Below, one piece after another: positions 61,705 through 64,000 of a stretch of 64,000 nucleotides of DNA (its first letter is position 1; each line of letters opens with the position of its first letter). Below the pieces are notes generated by a model that searched no databases, was not told the DNA's origin, and worked only from the letters and a program-made list of their open reading frames with translations. The DNA is from Lactiplantibacillus daoliensis (GTDB lineage: Bacteria; Bacillota; Bacilli; Lactobacillales; Lactobacillaceae): positions 62,001 through 126,000 of the forward strand of contig NZ_BJDH01000005.1 of assembly GCF_005405005.1 (NCBI RefSeq). Direction: 5' to 3'. Both the position numbers and the translations under genes were made by a program.

Positions 61705-62751
61705 ATGAGTTTACAAGATCGGTTAACCGAATTACGAGATCAAGGCTTAGCAGATATTAAGTCTGCCGATGTTTTGAAAAAAGTTAATGATGTCAAAGTT
61801 GACTTGCTCGGTAAGAAAGGCCCTATTACTGAAGTGTTACGGGGAATGCGTGATTTGACCCCAGAAGAACGACCAAAAGTTGGGGCATATGCGAATGAAG
61901 TTCGTGATAAGTTACAGGCAGCGATTGATCACCGTCGCGAAGAATTGGAATTAGCGGCTCAAAACAAACGATTGGCTGCTGAAAAGATCGATGTGACGTT
62001 GCCAGGTCGGCAAGTGCCACAAGGCCAACCACATGTGATTACCCAGATTATCACGCAACTTGAAGATTTATTCATGGGAATGGGCTATCAGATCGTCGAC
62101 GGGGATGAAGTTGAAGAAGATTATTATAACTTCGAACGGTTGAATTTGCCGAAGGATCATCCTGCCCGTGATATGCAAGATACTTTCTATATCACAAAAG
62201 AGATTCTGTTGCGGACGCAAACTTCTGCGGACCAACCGCGTTCACTTGAAAATCATGATTTTTCTAAGGGACCATTAAAAGTATTATCACCAGGTCGGGT
62301 CTATCGTCGCGATACCGATGACGCAACGCATTCTCACCAATTCCATCAAATTGAAGGGTTAGTCGTGGATAAGCACATCACGATGGCTGATTTGAAAGGG
62401 ACTTTGATTTTAGTTGCCAATGAATTATTCGGTGATCAATTTGACGTCCGGTTACGCCCAAGTTACTTCCCATTTACGGAACCTTCTGTGGAAGCCGATG
62501 TGACTTGCTTTAACTGTAACGGTAAAGGTTGTGCCGTCTGCAAGCAAACTGGTTGGATTGAAGTCTTAGGTGCCGGGATGGTCCATCCTCGGGTCTTGAA
62601 GATGTCTGGGATTGATCCAGAAGTCTATGGCGGTTTTGCCTTTGGCTTAGGTCCAGATCGTTTTGCAATGTTGAAATACGGTGTTGACGATATCCGGAAT
62701 TTCTACCTAAATGATGTTCGGTTCTTATCACAGTTTTACAAGAAAGGTTAG
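61705..62751 (+). CDS. pheS: Phenylalanyl-tRNA synthetase alpha subunit
   Basis: 348 residues. An N-terminal coiled-coil tRNA-binding part is followed by class II motifs: [42 protein letters not shown] (shown in pieces) and the closing [25 protein letters not shown] precedes the ATG. It forms a heterotetramer with PheT encoded 9 bp downstream. Confidence 0.97.
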   Translation: MSLQDRLTELRDQGLADIKSADVLKKVNDVKVDLLGKKGPITEVLRGMRDLTPEERPKVGAYANEVRDKLQAAIDHRREELELAAQNKRLAAEKIDVTLPGRQVPQGQPHVITQIITQLEDLFMGMGYQIVDGDEVEEDYYNFERLNLPKDHPARDMQDTFYITKEILLRTQTSADQPRSLENHDFSKGPLKVLSPGRVYRRDTDDATHSHQFHQIEGLVVDKHITMADLKGTLILVANELFGDQFDVRLRPSYFPFTEPSVEADVTCFNCNGKGCAVCKQTGWIEVLGAGMVHPRVLKMSGIDPEVYGGFAFGLGPDRFAMLKYGVDDIRNFYLNDVRFLSQFYKKG

Positions 62752-62760
62752 GCTGGTCCA

Positions 62761-64000
62761 ATGAGAATTTCTTATGCATGGTTACGTGATTATTTAAAGC
62801 TGGACATTCCAGCCGATGAATTAGCAGAAAAAATTGAACGGACAGCCGTTGAAGTTGATGGCGTGATTCGTCCAAGTGAAGGCTTGAAAAAGGTTGTCGT
62901 GGGTGACGTGCTAGAGTGCGTCCCACATCCCGACTCAGATCATTTACACATTTGCCAAGTTGATGTTGGTGAAGACGATCCAATTCAAATCGTTTGTGGG
63001 GCTCCAAATGTGGCCGCTGGTGAAAAGGTGATTGTGGCGCTGCCAAATTCTTGGATTGGCAATCACACAAAAATCAAGCGCAGTAAGATGCGTGGCGTGG
63101 TTTCAAATGGGATGTTGTGTGCTTTAGATGAACTCGGTTTTGATGAAAAATTAGTACCAAAAGAAGTTGCTGACGGCATCTTCATCTTGCCAGCCGACGC
63201 TAAACCGGGCGAACCAGTCTTCTCATACATTGGGATGGACGACGAAATTATTGACATGTCAGTGACACCTAATCGTGGCGACATGTTGAGTATGAACGGA
63301 ACTGCCCATGAATTGGCCGCAATCTATGATCAACAACCAACGATGCCAACTGTTGATTTGCATGAAGACGCCAATGAATTGGCTGACGATGAACTTAGTG
63401 TGACAGTTCAAGCCGACGAGCAGGCGGTACCAATGTACAAGATGCGTTTGATCAAAAATATCACGATCAAACCAAGTCCATTGTGGCTGCAAATCCGGAT
63501 CTGGAATGCCGGTATGCGTCCCATTAACAACGTGGTTGATGCGACGAACTACATTCTGATGCAATATGGCCAACCTTTACATGCGTTTGATTTCAACAGC
63601 TTAACTAAGGGTCAGGTCAACGTTCGTTTTGCTAAGGCCGGAGAACAATTGACGACCTTAGATGGTGAAGAACGTGACTTAGCCACGACTGACTTGGTCA
63701 TCTGTAGCGACGATGTGCCAATTTGTTTAGCCGGAACCATGGGCGGCTTGGACAGTGAAGTAACTGACAATACCACTGCGATTGCTCTGGAAGGCGCAAT
63801 TTTTGATGCCGTGAAGATTCGGAAGACAGCACATAACCATAATTTGCATAGTGAAGCCTCAATGCGTTATGAACGTGGTATTGATCACAGCGCGACTGAG
63901 ACGGCCTTGGATGCTGCGGCAGCATTAATCGCTGAATTGAGTGATGGTACCGTGACAACTGGCGTGGTCGTCGGTCGGGATGAAGACGTGCAACCAGCAG
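62761..64000 (+). CDS. pheT: Phenylalanyl-tRNA synthetase beta subunit, 5' part
   Basis: The gene begins at ATG 62761 (MRISYAWLRDYLKLDI) and is still open at the window edge after 413 codons. A tRNA-binding EMAP-like OB fold (residues about 40-150: VVVGDVLECVPHPDSDHLH, KIKRSKMRGVVSNGMLCA) is followed by the B3/B4 editing domain (DMSVTPNRGDMLSMNG, RPINNVVDATNYILMQYGQPLHAFD). It matches YtpR at 19305 in its OB fold. The remaining half lies outside the window. Confidence 0.97.
   Translation, partial: MRISYAWLRDYLKLDIPADELAEKIERTAVEVDGVIRPSEGLKKVVVGDVLECVPHPDSDHLHICQVDVGEDDPIQIVCGAPNVAAGEKVIVALPNSWIGNHTKIKRSKMRGVVSNGMLCALDELGFDEKLVPKEVADGIFILPADAKPGEPVFSYIGMDDEIIDMSVTPNRGDMLSMNGTAHELAAIYDQQPTMPTVDLHEDANELADDELSVTVQADEQAVPMYKMRLIKNITIKPSPLWLQIRIWNAGMRPINNVVDATNYILMQYGQPLHAFDFNSLTKGQVNVRFAKAGEQLTTLDGEERDLATTDLVICSDDVPICLAGTMGGLDSEVTDNTTAIALEGAIFDAVKIRKTAHNHNLHSEASMRYERGIDHSATETALDAAAALIAELSDGTVTTGVVVGRDEDVQPA

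Noticed and set aside
62510-63070. 186-codon minus-strand frame
   Set aside because: It overlaps pheS and pheT fully and has an His/Gln/Arg-rich composition typical of an antisense shadow.

Overview
The window looks like a stretch of core chromosome from a lactic acid bacterium of the Lactiplantibacillus plantarum group. This is inferred from gene order, T-box and L20 leaders, Gram-positive ribosome binding sites and the Rgg and PgaC-type genes; I could not run a search. Most of it is housekeeping sequence in blocks that match the Bacillus subtilis order (yheA-yhaO-yhaN-yhaM-prsA-yhaH-hit-ecsAB; ytmP-trmB-ytzB-ytpR-sftA-murC; polA-mutM-coaE-nrdR-dnaB-dnaI; thrS; infC-rpmI-rplT; yqeG-yqeH-yqeI-nadD-yqeK-rsfS-yqeM; ysgA-pheS-pheT). 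There is no prophage, insertion sequence, CRISPR array, tRNA or rRNA.

Layout. 1-4.5 kb is a small accessory block: the end of an ABC permease, a VOC protein, a SnoaL-like protein, a MocR-type regulator divergent from a LysE exporter, and an aminotransferase. 4.6-12.9 kb holds ArgR, an unlisted 40-residue basic protein, a class A PBP with a structured leader, YheA, the YhaO/YhaN nuclease-ATPase pair and YhaM. 13-17 kb holds PrsA, a YtxH protein and HIT on the minus strand, with ecsAB divergent. 17-24.9 kb holds YtmP, TrmB, a YtzB-like protein, YtpR, a soluble SftA-type translocase, MurC and RNase HI. 25-37 kb holds a Bax-inhibitor-1 membrane protein behind a long, folded 5' leader, the DNA replication/repair group, T-box-controlled thrS, and the L20-leader operon whose IF3 gene starts at AUA.

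37.5-39.4 kb is a minus-strand exopolysaccharide pair (PgaC-like synthase plus PgaD-like partner). The synthase is cut by one in-frame TAA while everything downstream of it stays intact. 39.7-46.2 kb is the yqeG-to-rpmF ribosome/NAD group. 46.4-50.7 kb holds gnd, an orphan immunity-like protein, an ArsR regulator followed by an MFS pump with a 12-4-12 dyad at its promoter, and an unknown protein. 50.7-58 kb holds RarA, an ArlRS/CsrRS-like two-component system, a UbiA prenyltransferase, and an MFS transporter divergent from an Rgg regulator across a perfect 16-bp palindrome, then a 110-nt hairpin that looks like a dispersed repeat. 58-64 kb holds YidC2, acylphosphatase, YsgA, an HD protein, an HxlR regulator, and T-box-controlled pheST (pheT runs off the edge).

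The best leads are the multi-hairpin leader before the BI-1 gene, the stop-interrupted exopolysaccharide synthase, three regulator/operator pairs that can be read from the DNA, the 40-residue ORF, and the hairpin leader of the PBP gene.
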